Shown: piece by piece, positions 46,701 to 58,194 of the stretch
Position numbering within the stretch: the first letter of the stretch is position 1
Layout: the number at the start of each line of letters is the position of its first letter
Assembly: GCA_947311845.1 (NCBI GenBank)
Contig: CAMZMU010000040.1
Location: 60,633,901 to 60,697,900 of the forward strand
Length of the DNA stretch: 64,000 bases
Direction of reading: 5' to 3'
Source of the DNA: Poa pratensis
Lineage: Eukaryota; Streptophyta; Magnoliopsida; Poales; Poaceae
The notes under the pieces: model-generated
Seen by the model: only the letters and a program-made list of their open reading frames with translations
Told to the model about the DNA's origin: nothing
Databases searched by the model: none
Translations under genes and position numbers: made by a program

Positions 46701-47218
46701 TGAAGAAGCGTCCCTATTATCCTGTTGCTAATATTGCATACAGAATTTTGTTGACAATTCCAGTTACGGTTGCATCGGCGGAAAGGAGCTTTTCCAAACT
46801 CAAGTTGTTGAAATCTTACTTGCGTTCTACTATGACGCAAGAAAGGCTCAATGGATTGGCGACAATAGCACTTGAAAATGATATCCTAGACAAGATTAAT
46901 TATGAAGATATAATTGAAGATTTTGTTTCAAGAAATACCCGACGGATGATGCTTTTTAGTAGAACATGAGGTCAGTTTGTTACTTTAGTGGTACTTTTAG
47001 TAGAGTTAAGATTTGATAAACGATGTAACTATTGTGGATGCTTGAAGCAGCAAGTTTCAGACGCACTCTTTTCCTTACCAGGGTACCTACGGGAACTGGA
47101 AGGTTTTTAATGAGGCGGCTTGCTAGCTTAATATATTGGTTTTGAATTATTATTTTCGAATTTCAAGCCCCCATTTTGTATTTCGCACCGAGGCCCCCGA
47201 TTTCTGGAGACGGCCCTT
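43765..47218 (+). mobile_element. hAT transposon copy 1, complete, coding-intact
   Basis: The 3454-bp element starts caggcccgtcgaaggcc and ends ctggagacggccct, with the last base t where the second copy has G. Its left 8-bp flank is accaacac and its right 8-bp flank is cctatcat, so the flanks do not match each other. They match, as reverse complements, the flanks of copy 2. It encodes a single intact transposase (44375-46969). The 5' part before the ATG is about 610 bp, the 3' part after the stop about 250 bp. Confidence 0.95.
44375..46969 (+). CDS. hAT transposase (TTF-type zinc finger, DUF4371 and hAT C-terminal dimerisation)
   Basis: An uninterrupted 864-codon gene from ATG 44375 (MNNNIRKTKCQSGAEKKRKR, a likely basic nuclear signal). 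An acidic, low-complexity stretch follows (residues 40-110). A TTF-type zinc finger is at about 170-235 (CDREWLVYS, FCFCCKLL, LKEHETSREHV). The DUF4371/RNase-H-like catalytic core is at about 245-640 with the conserved acidic positions in VILDCTPDASHQEQ and GQGYDNGSNMKG, CGCHGLNL, and STRWESR. The hAT dimerisation domain closes the protein (about 765-845, YPVANIAYRILLTIPVTVAS then ERSFSKLKLLKSYLRSTM). This is the ZMYM/TTF-type hAT group common in plants. All key parts are present, so it could be an active transposase. Expression cannot be judged from sequence. Confidence 0.95.
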   Translation: MNNNIRKTKCQSGAEKKRKRERLEAAAQSQKGALDRFVVKEPQISSVNQTPIDNTDVASGADVIEVDTHTEEFDEGDANINNEGSGANVDDDANADGEGNDTSVGGDTNSSFQPDIFDPRNWDGLDPKMIDILLQKGPKRDLSIEQGPKDTLNRSFSASAYNRKLPNKEPCDREWLVYSKELDKIFCFCCKLLKKGLVRGKLANEGFNDWIHLSGRLKEHETSREHVTNMSSWYDLRMRFQNNQTIDKVAQRELDKEREHWRKVLFRILLIIQFLGEHNIAFRGSNCKLYDDNNGNFLGLVQMLAHFDPVMKEHIDRITNDKIRDHYLGPSIQNELISLLADAIRSVIIGKIKEAKYFSVILDCTPDASHQEQMSLIIRYVDTSSDSACIQESFLGFLVVKDTTGQGLCDALEEKLKSLDLDIANVRGQGYDNGSNMKGKHQGVQKKVLDINPRAFYSACGCHGLNLTLCDMANSCRKETEFFGVVQRIYTRFANSTKRWKILKDNIAGLTLKSLSSTRWESRVDSVKAIRFQISGVREALLQVAENDKDPLASSQAQSLAEHELVDFEFLSSLIIWYDILSAINIVSKNLQSKEMLIDIAIESVQGLISFFTKYRDNGFSKALESAKEIATELDIPSEFRTKRKIKRKRHFDEEANDTSVDLKSAEESFRVKYFIPIVDQAIASLNRRFEQYQDYEKIFGFLFTSDRLQSMDDASLSAACTNLENALKIPEHEDEHGNTIKEQKDIDGAELLVELVFFQDMLEKSMGPIEILNFLKKRPYYPVANIAYRILLTIPVTVASAERSFSKLKLLKSYLRSTMTQERLNGLATIALENDILDKINYEDIIEDFVSRNTRRMMLFSRT

Positions 47219-47684
47219 CCTATCATGATCAAGATCATCTTATTGTAATGCTACATGTTGTGTTTGCTGGGATCCGATGAATATTGAATACTATGTCAAG
47301 TTGATTATCAATCTATCTTATATGTTATTTATGATCTTGCATGCTTTCCGTTACTAGTAGATGCTTTGGCCAAGTAGATGCTTGTAACTCCAAGAGTGAG
47401 TATTTATGCTAGATAGTGGGTTCATGCCTCCGGTAATCTGGGAGAGTGACAACAACTTCTAAGATTGTGGATGTGCTGTTGCCACTAGGGATAAAATAAC
47501 CGATGCTTAGCTTAAGGGTGCGCCGGTAGGTCTAATGCATTTGTTTACATTACGCACATTACTTAATGCAATTATCCATTGCTTGCAACCTAATACCAAC
47601 GGGGAACTCGGATGACAACCTGAAGGTGGATTATTAGTCATAGACGCTGTTGGATAACGGTCTATGTATTTTATCGTAATGCCC
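47219..47684 (+). mobile_element. 3' LTR piece (middle part), displaced by inversion
   Basis: This matches 58697-59167 of the 5' LTR, read on the opposite strand, base for base apart from scattered differences (for example tgatcaagatcatcttattg). It is the part of the 3' LTR that lay beyond hAT copy 2 before the inversion. It is interrupted at its right end by the solo LTR at 47685. Confidence 0.9.
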
Positions 47685-49408
47685 TGATGATCCCGAAGAG
47701 CAAGTCTTGATGCCTGCACAAATAAACGGGATTAGGTTGAGACTCCAAGTGCAGAGTGTATAGTAAGTGGAAGACAGTTTTCCCCACGAGGGGTGACTCG
47801 AGGGTTTAATATCGAACTCTCGGAGAATCTGAAGTGGTAGATTTATCTTCTTATCCTTCTTTTGGTTGCCTACAAAACAAGGTTAGATGTTTTGGTCCTC
47901 AACCTCACCTGTGGTTGTCAAGCACAAGGTGTAAGAATGATATCAGGATTGTTATGCAATGCAAACAAGAAATAAATATGCAATGATGGTGGATGCAATG
48001 ATAAATGATATTTTTGGGTTTTTGAATGATGTATGCAAGATGAAAAGTATTTTTGTATTTTCGGATTTAATGATGGCTGAAAATAGAAAAGTGGTATATG
48101 GTGTTGGAAAGGTGTTTCTTATGATTAAAAATGGACTGGGGTTCATGGTTTCACAAATGCACTCTCTCTTTATAAAGTGGTAGACAATGGAACACACACA
48201 GTTAACATATGAGATTGCAACACAGGGTTTGATAACAAGTTACTTAGATATATGGGCATCACGTCCTAATATAGAGATCTTTTGGTTATTAACCTCTCTT
48301 ATACTCCACCAAGATGCGAACTAAATCATAACACCTCAGTAATTAAGATAACTCAGAGTATAGCATTAAGTATCATGACATGAAGTGAAAATAAGAACAT
48401 GCTAGATCTAGTCATGGAGTAGTGGCAATGGTCACGCCCACATCCCCGGTAGCATGGTATTTTAGTTTATCCCTAGTGAGGCAACAAAGTAAGGTAAAGA
48501 TACCAAAGTGGATCGCAGAACTTTCTCTCACGTTCACTGCACTACCCACCCCCCGTTACTCCAACTAATGCACACGTTCCCCCACACACGCTCTCATAAA
48601 CATGCTTGATCAGGTAAACAAGAACGGGGTACATAATATGCATCTATACTCATAACTGAAACAAACATTGCAATCTCAAACATATATTAACTCATAAAAA
48701 TCCACCACAAAGGTATTACAACGGTGACCGTAATCATGTTCAGCAGCTCATACGGTGCTAATTAGTGAAACTCAAGAGAGGAGAGATACATAAGTTACTT
48801 CCACAAACCCATAGTCCAGAGGTGGACTACTCCCTCTTCATCATGGAGACGGTGGAGAAGTCGATGGAGAAGATGGAGACCACGCCGGCAGCGCCCCGCC
48901 GGAGTTTTCCCCCTCCAATCTGCAGCTCCTGATCTCCGTTTCGGTGTTTCTGTGTTTATGCGGCGCTCCTTCCAGAGAACGTCGGGGGACCTTTTTTATA
49001 GGCGTTTTTATGTCAAAACTATGTCGGTGGAGCGAAGATCGACGGCAACGGAGCCACGAGGCCCAAATGGGTGGGTCCCACGCGGCCCATGTACCTGGCC
49101 GCGTGGGCCCTGCTCATTTGGCCCTCGGGCCTCCGTTTGCTCGCTTCCTTTTTCCGCAGGTCTTCTTCCTTCCAAATATTGACGCCCGTAAATTTCCAGG
49201 TGATTTCGTTGACGTTTGGGTCCCTGAAACATAAAAATAAGAAAACGGGGTTTTCTGCCTGTGCAGGGTTAATTCCATAAAAATAGGAAATCATTGAGAT
49301 ATTTCCAAAATCATGATAAAACATTGATATAACCCTTATATGATGCAAATATGATTGGAATATAAGCAATTAAAGTGCAAAGTTCATGTATGCATTTTAC
49401 ATGCATCA
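47685..49408 (-). mobile_element. Solo LTR (1724 bp) with perfect 5-bp target duplication
   Basis: The insert runs TGATGATCCC...ATGCATCA, so it has TG...CA ends. It is flanked by tgccc on both sides (47680-47684 and 49409-49413). The 5' LTR at 58224-59727 shows the empty site (gggcattacgac, reversed). A promoter-like sequence on the minus strand (cctataaaaaagg, about 48990-49003) suggests minus orientation. No internal region or second LTR exists, so it formed by LTR-LTR recombination. I do not name the family. Confidence 0.9.
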
Positions 49409-49898
49409 TGCCCACATGAATATCATAGTAATCATCATGTCATATATATGCATTGTCATGCGCTCAATATTTTGTCAATTGCCCAGCTGTAATTTGTTCA
49501 CCCAGCATGTTAGTTATCTTTTATGGAGAGACACCACTAGTGAACTGTGGACCCCGGGCCATTCTTTTACACTGATAATACAACCAACTGCAAACATTGT
49601 TCCTTTTCATTCTCTGCAATTTACTACTGTTTTTCACACCATACGTTTAATCCTTTGTTTTCAGCAAGCCGGTGAGATTGACAACCTCACTGTTTCGTTG
49701 GGGCAAAGTAGTTTGATTGTGTTGTGTGCAGATTCCACGTTGGTGATCGAGTAAACGGCGCCACCAACAACCTTCAGAAGTGATTTCTTGTTCCTACTGG
49801 TCGATTAAACCTTGGTTTCATACTGAGGGAAACTGCTGCTACACTGCTTCATACCTTCCTCTTGGGGTCTCCCAACGAACGTGTGATCCACGCAATCA
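49409..49898 (+). mobile_element. 3' LTR piece (distal end), displaced by inversion
   Basis: Continues the LTR interrupted at 47684 and ends gatccacgcaatca, exactly the end of the 5' LTR next to the primer-binding site (58224). Together with 47219-47684 and 53956-54596 it makes a 3' LTR of about 1.6 kb. Confidence 0.9.
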
Positions 49899-50255
49899 GA
49901 CACCACTAGTGAACTGTGGACCTCGGTCCATTCTTTTACACTGATAATACAACCAACTGCAATCATTGTTCCTTTTCATTCTCTGCAATTTATTACTGTT
50001 TTCCACACCATACGTTTAATCCTTTGTTTTCAGCAAGCCGGTGAGATTGACAACCTCACTGTTTTGTTGGGGCAAAATAGTTTGATTGTGTTGTGTGCAG
50101 GTTCCACGTCAGCGCGCCACTGACAACCTTCAAGAGTGATTTCTTGCTTCTACTGGTTCGATTAAACCTTGGTTTCATACTGAGGGAAACTGCTGCTACA
50201 CTGCTTCATACCTTCCTCTTGGGGTCTCCCAACGAACGTGTGATCCACGTCATCA
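49899..50255 (+). mobile_element. Fragment of an older LTR of the same family
   Basis: Starting gacaccactagtgaactg, this repeats the last 370 bp of the adjoining LTR (49526-49898) with several percent differences and ends gatccacgtcatca. The younger element therefore inserted into an older LTR of its own family, at the gacac position. The remainder of the older LTR would lie beyond the other end of the younger element. Confidence 0.8.
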
Positions 50256-50505
50256 AACTACATCTTCAAGTCAAAATAAAGGTTCTCCCCGTCCTATATC
50301 GCTCTGGTGGTGCGTCTAGCGTCAAACGGAGGGCGCGTGGAGGTGTGCGTCCGATGAATCTCCTGAGACTTTGTGTTCGTTTGTGTGGTTGCAGGTCTGC
50401 CTCTTATGATTTAAGGTTGTCATCATTGATGTTGGTTACTGCTATGGTGTGTTGGTCCTTCGGGTCCTTAGCACGACGATTAAGGTTGTCATCATTGGTG
50501 TTGGT

Positions 50506-53500
50506 CAGGGCCGTCTCCAGAAATCGGGGGCCTCGGTGCGAAATACAAAATGGGGGCTTGAAATTCGAAAATAATAATTCAAAACCAATATATTAAGCTA
50601 GCAAGCCGCCTCATTAAAAACCTTTCAGTTCCCGTAGGTACCCTGGTAAGGAAAAGAGTGCGTCTGAAACTGGCTGCTTCAAGCATCCACAATAGTTACA
50701 TCGTTTATCAAATCTTAACTCTACTAAAAGTACCACTAAAGTAACAAATTGACCTCATGTTCTACTAAAAAGCATCATCCGTCAGGTATTTCTTGAAACA
50801 AAATCTTCAATTATATCTTCATAATTAATCTTGTCTAGGATATCATTTTCAAGTGCTATTGTCGCCAATCCATTGAGCCTTTCTTGCGTCATAGTAGAAC
50901 GCAAGTAAGATTTCAACAACTTGAGTTTGGAAAAGCTCCTTTCCGCCGATGCAACCGTAACCGGAATTGTCAACAAAATTCTGTATGCAATATTAGCAAC
51001 AGGATAATAGGGACGCTTCTTCAAAAAGTTCAAAATCTCAATAGGACCCATGGATTTCTCAAGCATATCCTGAAAAAAGACCAACTCAACCAACAATTCC
51101 GCTCCATCGATATATTTTTGCTCTTTAATCGTATTCCCATGTTCATCTTCATGTTCTGGAATCTTAAGTGCATTCTCAAGATTAGTGCAAGCAGCCGACA
51201 AACTAGCATCATCCATGGATTGCAGCCGATCTGAAGTAAATAAGAAACCAAATATTTTTTCATAGTCCTGATACTGTTCAAATCTTCTGTTAAGTGAAGC
51301 TATAGCTTGATCAACAATAGGTATAAAATATTTGACCCTGAAAGACTCCTCTGCAGATTTTAGATCAACAGACGTATCATTTGCTTCCTCATCAAAATGT
51401 CTTTTTCTTTTAATCTTACGCTTGGTGCGGAAGTCTGAAGGAATATCCAACTCTGTTGCAATTTCTTTTGCAGATTCCAATGCTTTTGAGAAGCCATTAT
51501 CTCTGTACTTAGTGAAAAATGAAATCAGCCCTTGTACAGACTCAATTGCAATATCAATAAGCATTTCCTTTGACTGTAGATTCTTGCTGACTATATTGAT
51601 AGCAGATAATATGTCATACCAGATGATTAATGACGATAGAAATTCGAAGTCGCCAAGTTCATGTTCTGCCAATGATTGAGCTTGACTACTAGCCAATGGA
51701 TCCTTATCACTTTCAGCCACTTGTAACAAAGCCTCTCTTACTCCTGAAATTTGAAATCTTATAGCCTTAACACTGTCAACACGACTCTCCCAACGAGTAG
51801 ATGACAATGACTTGAGAGTCAATCCTGCAATATTATCTTTAAGAATTTTCCACCGCTTAGTGGAATTAGCAAATCTTGTATAGATGCGCTGAACAACTCC
51901 AAAAAATTCTGTTGCTTTACGACAAGAATTTGCCATATCACATAGTGTCAAATTCAGACCATGACAACCACAAGCAGAATAGAAGGCTCTTGGATTTATA
52001 TCCAAAACTTTCTTTTGCACCCCTTGATGTTTTCCTTTCATATTCGACCCATTATCATATCCCTGCCCTCTAACATTGGCTATATCAAGGTCAAGACTCT
52101 TCAATTTCTCTTCTAGTGCATCACATAATCCTTGCCCAGTGGTATCTTTCACAACCAAAAATCCTAAGAACGATTCTTGAATGCAAGCAGAATCTGAAGA
52201 TGTATCAACATACCTTATTATCAAAGACATTTGTTCTTGATGGCTTGCATCTGGAGTACAGTCAAGTATAACAGAGAAGTACTTCGCCTCCTTTATCTTT
52301 CCAATAATTACAGACCTGATTGCATCAGCTAGCAAACTTATTAACTCATTTTGGATGGAAGGACCAAGATAATGGTCACGAATTTTATCATTGGTGATGC
52401 GGTCAATATGCTCTTTCATAACCGGGTCAAAGTGAGCCAACATTTGAACCAATCCTAAAAAATTGCCATTGTTATCATCATACAACTTGCAATTGCTGCC
52501 ACGAAATGCTATGTTGTGCTCACCAAGAAATTGTATAATCAAAAGAATCCTAAACAAAACTTTTCTCCAATGCTCCCTTTCCTTGTCAAGTTCCCGCTGA
52601 GCAACTTTATCAATTGTTTGATTATTCTGGAACCTCATACGCAAGTCATACCATGAACTCATATTTGTGACATGTTCTCTGCTAGTTTCATGCTCTTTAA
52701 GTCTACGCTAAGATGTATCCAGTCATTAAAACCCTCATTTGCTAACTTTCCCCTCACAAGCCCTTCTTTAATAATTTGCAGCAGAAACAAAATATTTTGT
52801 CTAGCTCTTTACTGTATACAAGCCATTCCCTATCACATGGTTCTTTATTTGGGAGCTTTCTATTGTATGCCGATGCAGAAAAGCTTCTATTTAATGTGTC
52901 TTTAGGACCTTGCTCAATAGATAAGTCTCTCTTAGGACCCTTTTGCAACAAAATATCAATCATCTTAGGATCAAGACCATCCCAATTTCTTGGGTCAAAT
53001 ATATCCGGCTGAAAAGAACTATTGGTGTCACCACCAACACTTGTATCATTACCTTCACCGTCTGCATTAGCATCATCATCAACATTAGCACCACTGCCTT
53101 CATTATTAATATTAGCATCACCTTCATCAAATTCTTCAGTGTGTGTGTCCACCTCTATCACATCTGCACCACTGGCAACATCAGTATTATCAATTGGAGT
53201 TTGATTTACTGAACTAATTTGAGGTTCCTTCACAACAAATCTATCTAGAGCACCCTTTTGAGATTGAGCTGCTGCTTCCAATCTTTCTCTTTTCCTCTTC
53301 TTTTCCGCACCGGATTGACACTTTGTTTTTCTGATATTATTATCATGATCCGTCCTGTTTCATATCAACAAATTATTAAAACAATTGAACAATTTAACAA
53401 GACTAGACAAGGATCGCTGCGACCCTACCTTCACAGCTTCACGGTGTTTGCTAATCCGTGAATTCAGAGAGACTGAGACGCCGGCTCGACAGACGAACGG

Positions 53501-53955
53501 CGACGAAGCGAGAGGAAGTGTGTGCAGTCGTCGTCGGTCTCGCGGCTCGACGGACGAACGTCTGGCGATATGGATGTGACGACGCTCGACGGCGGAACGT
53601 CCGTTTTTCACGTCTGGCGCCGTAGCGATTGGATTCAGATACGGACTGCTAGTGCTAGATCGATCCGATCGTGCTTTCTGTTTTTTTCTAGTGAATCTTT
53701 TTTTTCCAGTGAATCATCTATCGTGGCCTCTTAAGCTGCTGCTAGCTCTCCCATGTGCTGGACCGTGGGCCGCAAAAGGCAGGAGACATCAATAGGCTGC
53801 TGCGTGGCAGCCTGGTAAAGTTGGGCCACGGCCTCATACCAAAATAGTTGATTTGTTTTATACGTATACATACTATGCTGCAGTAATCTAGGGGCCTCTG
53901 CAATTTGGGGGCCATGTTCGATTGAACAGTTCGAACATGGCCTTCGACGGGCCTG
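50506..53955 (-). mobile_element. hAT transposon copy 2, complete but coding-broken, inverted relative to copy 1
   Basis: The 3450-bp element starts (plus strand) cagggccgtctccag and ends tcgacgggcctg, the same termini as copy 1 in reverse. Its left 8-bp flank is gtgttggt and its right flank is atgatagg. These are the reverse complements of the left and right flanks of copy 1. The sequence is about 99% identical to copy 1. Confidence 0.95.
50755..53346 (-). pseudogene. hAT transposase copy 2, broken by two 1-bp deletions and a nonsense change
   Basis: Compared with the intact gene at 44375-46969 this copy has a 1-bp deletion just after the ATG (53346; atgataata where copy 1 has atgaataata), a 1-bp deletion near 52707 (agcgtag for agcggtag) that splits the zinc-finger region, and CGA to TGA at 50782-50784, which ends the frame 10 codons early. 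The middle and C-terminal parts stay open for 626 codons (52662-50782) with only about five amino-acid differences. The gene is non-functional as it stands, though the element ends are complete and could still be moved by the copy-1 enzyme. Confidence 0.95.
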
Positions 53956-54596
53956 ATGATAGGCAGCTCACAAGATCTAAACATGATAGCATAAAGTGGA
54001 GAGACAACCATCTAGCTACTGCCATGGACCCGTAGTCCAAGGATGAACTACTCACGCATCACTCCGGAGGCACATGGTGATGTAGAGCCCTCCGGTGATG
54101 ATTCCCCTCTCGGCAGGTGCCGGGAAGAGCTTCTGAACCCTCCCGAGCTAGGGTTGACGGCGGCGGCGTCTCTGGAACTTTTCGTGGATAATGGCTCGGG
54201 TATTTAGGGTTTTCGCGTCGGAGGAATAAATAGGCGAAAGGGCGGCGGCTGGACACGCACGTGGGCCCCACACCACCCACGGCGCGGCAGGGGGGCCCGC
54301 GCGGCCCCATGGTGTGGCTGCCTCGTGGCTCCCTCCGTCTCTCCTTTGGACTCCGTGTACGTGTTGGAAAAATAGGAGGTTCTGTCCAAGTTTCGTCCAA
54401 TTCCGAGAATATTTCCAGACTAGCTTTTCTGGAATACAAAAACAGCAGAAAACAGGAACTGGCACTGTGGCATCTTGTTAATAGGTTAGTCCCAGAAAAT
54501 GCATAAAAATGCTATGAAGTGTATATAAAACATGTAACAATTGGTATAATATCAACATGGAACATCAGAAATTATAGATACGTTTGAGACGTATCA
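53956..54596 (-). mobile_element. 3' LTR piece (proximal part) of the minus-strand retrotransposon
   Basis: On the minus strand the LTR starts tgatacgtctcaaacgtatc at 54596, directly after the polypurine-like tract aagcttggggatgc (54597-54612). It reads down to 53956, where hAT copy 2 cuts in. The TGATACGTCTC start next to aagcttgggga is typical of several Triticeae Ty3/gypsy families. Confidence 0.9.
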
Positions 54597-57398
54597 AGCA
54601 TCCCCAAGCTTAGTTCTACTCGTCCTCGAGTAGGTAAAACGATAAAAACAAAATAATTTCTGAGGTGACATGCTACAATCATAATCTTGATCAAATAGTA
54701 TTGTAAAGCACATGTTATGAATGAAGTGATCCAGGTCAATGGTCTATAGTTTGCTAGCAAGTAGATAATGAGCAAACAACTGAATCATATAAGCAAAAAC
54801 TTTTCATGAATAGTACTTTCGAGACAAGCATCAAAGAGTTTTGCATAAGAGTTAACTCATAAAGCAATAGATTCTAAGTAAAAGGTATTTAACCAACACA
54901 AAGGAAGATTTAAGCTTCAGCAATTGCTTTCAACTTTCAACATATATATCTCATGGATATTTGTCAACACAAAGCAATATAATAAGTGCAATATACAAGC
55001 ATATAAAAATTGTTGCACCAAAGTTGACACTAGTGTTTGCTTCTAAGATAGAAAGAAGTAGGAAAACTGACTCAACATAAAAGTAAAAGAAAGGCCCTTC
55101 GCAGAGGGAAGCAGGGATTAAATCATGTGCTAGAGCTTTTTAAGTTTTTGAAATCATATAGAGAGTAAAAATAAGTTTTGAGAGGTGTTTGTTAATTGTC
55201 AACGAATCAGAAAATGGAAAGTACAATATGACCCCTGCCAACCAGACTTTTAAGAGCGGCTCCCATGAAGGACGTTATTTCTACCAGCAAGGCAGATCAT
55301 CCCTCTTTCTCTTTTGTTTACACATGCAGATATTTCACTGTTTGTCATTGCTTGACTGATAAATCAGGGCAAAAATGTGAAGAGAATTAAGCGGTTAAAG
55401 TTGTAATTAATTGGGACTGGGCACCCCATTTGCCAGCTCTTTTTGCAAAATTAATGGATAAGCGGATGTATATGCCGCTAGTCCGGTGGTAAAGTCTGTT
55501 TGACAGTTGACATAAAGACATCCACCCCGTCCTCATGAGCTTGGTAAACATTGACACAAAATAGGAGTAATAAAGTTTTGAATAGTTTAAAGGTAGCACA
55601 TGAAAAATTTACTTGGAATGGCAAGGAAATACCACATATAGGTAGTTATGGTGGACACAGATGGCATGGATTTTGGCTCAAGGTTTTGGATGCACGAGAA
55701 GCATTCCCTCTCAGTACAGAGTTTAGGCTAGCAAGGTTATTTGAAGCAAACACAGGATATCAACCGACACAGCAAGACTTATATGAAAACATATTGCAAG
55801 CATTATAAGACTCTACACTGTCTTCCTTGTTAACCAAACCCTTTTACTAGAAAATATCTAGACCTTAGAGATACCAATCATGCAAACCAAATTTCAACGA
55901 GCTTTACGGTAGTTCTTCATTAATAGGTTTTAACTACATGATACAAAAGCTTAAACATGAACTACTTGATAACTCAAAACAATTGACAAGTATCAAATTA
56001 TCCAATACAGTGATCTACAAGAATATGTAAGCTTTTTCCATTATACCATCTACCACATGCAACATTTTCTGTTCCAACCAAACACCAATCAATTTATTTC
56101 AACATAAACTCTCCAAACAATTATAAGTGAAGCAAGAGAGTACTTTCTTTAAAAGAACTAACAGCTCTGAATAAGAGATGCATGCAAAACAGGAGCTAAA
56201 AGCATAGCAATAGCTAGATAAGAATACTCAACAAGTATAAGTGAAGAATAGGAGTATTCATATGAAAAAGCGGAGCGTGTCTCTCTCCCAATCAAGAATG
56301 CTGGGGTCCAATCAAGTTGACCATAAGAAAAATAAAATACTGAAAATAAAAGCACACAGACGCTCCAAGTAAAGCACATATGATGTGAAAGAATTAAAAT
56401 ATAGTTTCACTAGAGATGACCTGATAAGTTGCTGATGAAGAAGGGGATGCCTTGGGCATCCCCAAGCTTAGACGCTTGAGTCTTCTTGAAATATGCTGGG
56501 GTGATCCATGGGAGCATCCCCAAGCTTAAGCTCTTCACTCTTCTTGATCACATTATATCATCCTTCTCTCTTGACCCTTGAAAACTTCCGCCACACCAAA
56601 CTCAAGTAATTCTCATTAGAGGGTTAGTGCACAATCAAAAACTCACATGTTCTATAAGGACACAAACATGACCGTTACTTTTAACATTAACTACTGCCAC
56701 TGATGTTATGTGAAGCTCTTCACCCTAAAAAAGAATTCCACTCAACACTAGTAAAAGAGAGAATGCGAAAAATAAAAGACAGAATCTGTCTAAACAGAAC
56801 AGTCCGCAAAGACGAATTTTTTCGAGGCACTTACGTTGCTCAGATCGAAAAACTTTAAACTAACGAAAGATGCGTACATATCTGAGGATCACGCACAAAA
56901 ATTTGCAGATTTAAATAATTTTTCTGTGATTTTACAGAAGTAAAACGGTGAACAGCAGAAATCTGTTCCTGCGCAGAAATCCAAATCTAGCATCATCTTC
57001 CTATTAGAGGCAATACTTGGCACAACAATGCGATAAAATAAAGATACAAAGGAATTGTTACAGAAGTAAACAACTCCTTGACTCAAAAAGAAAAGAAAAA
57101 TTGCAGAAATAAAATAATGGGTTGTCTCCCATAAGCGCTTTTCTTTAACGCCTTTCAGCTAGGCGCAGAAAGTAAGAATCAAGTGTTTCCAAGTGATGAA
57201 GCATCAACAATCTTACGCTTAGCTCTCTTACCTTACCCTTATCTTTAGGAAATACTTGGTTACACATAGGTGAAGAGGCGAAATTCATAGTGCCTTGGCC
57301 CACATCTATTATTGCTCCAAAGCGTTTCAACAGAGATCTTCCAAGCGTAATTTGTCCTACTCCTGCACATTCAATGACAAGATAATCAATAGATATTG

Positions 57399-58032
57399 TT
57401 ATCCCAGGAGTTTTGTAAATACTCCTTCGGCTACTCCTCTTGGTAATTTAATAGTATTATCACCCAAAATTATACAATCTTCGCATTTGGAAAGCTCCCA
57501 AAGATTTAAGGAATCAAAAATATCCTTGGGCATTAAACAGAATTCAGACATAATATCACAGCGAGCATGAAAAGTTTCACCATTGATAACAACTTTTACT
57601 GAGGGAACCCATCCCGATGGTTCAAAATTTACTGGCACATTATCATAGTGTTCACGAATTGATTATACCCTTCTTTTAGACCAGATATGTTTGTTTCAAG
57701 AGTGTTAAGTCTATCACTTATGCTTGTCAAAGCCAAATCAATTTTACTGATTGGAGGGCTAGAAATTGTAATCATTTTTTATAGCATTAAAAGCTTGATC
57801 CCCATCATAACGAAGGAAATCTCCTCCTACCACAGCATCTAAAGCATATCTGTAGCAAAGAACAAGACCAAAATAAAAGCTACTAAGAGCAGGCTTAAAG
57901 TCATTTTAGGTTCAGTTTTAGCATAGACTCAAAAATTCTAGACCAAGCATCTTTAAAACTCTCCTCACTCCCTTGCTTGAAAGTGAAGATCTCTTCCTCA
58001 GGCGACATGATGACAGGAACAGGGCTAGACAT
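57399..58032 (-). pseudogene. gag and aspartic-protease-like fragment of the minus-strand retrotransposon
   Basis: The ATG at 58032 starts MSSPVPVIMSPEEEIFTFKQ and continues EESFKDAWSRIFES, a typical Athila-like gag start. After a frame change a stretch reads FYFGLVLCYRYALDAVVGGD, then another change leads to a protease-like part, ARCDIMSEFCLMPKDIFDSL and GVAEGVFTKLLG. The usual D-x-G-S active motif is here CDIMSEF, so the active site is not intact. The pieces lie in at least three frames. Confidence 0.75.
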
Positions 58033-58194
58033 GATAACAAGACTGAAAAATAACAATTCGAAAATAAAAGTAACTAATTTTTTTGTGTTTTTGATAAATA
58101 AAGCAAACAAGACTAAATAAAAATAAACTAAGCAAGACAATAACAAAGTAAAGAGATTGGAAGCGTGAAACTCCCCTTGCAGAAATCCTCTTGC

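Larger units (their letters stand above)
47219..50505. other. Segment inverted between the two hAT copies
   Basis: The 3.3-kb segment between the hATs reads as the reverse of its original orientation. Its left end continues, after reversal, into the sequence right of hAT copy 2 (53956 on), and its right end continues into the sequence left of hAT copy 1 (43764 back). It consists of part of an LTR, a solo LTR, the end of the first LTR, a fragment of an older related LTR, and a repeat also present left of copy 1. Confidence 0.9.

Noticed and set aside
55551..55808. 85-codon plus-strand frame inside the minus-strand retrotransposon
   Set aside because: It is on the wrong strand for the element, has no ATG-based domain, and lies in a stretch I consider untranslated.
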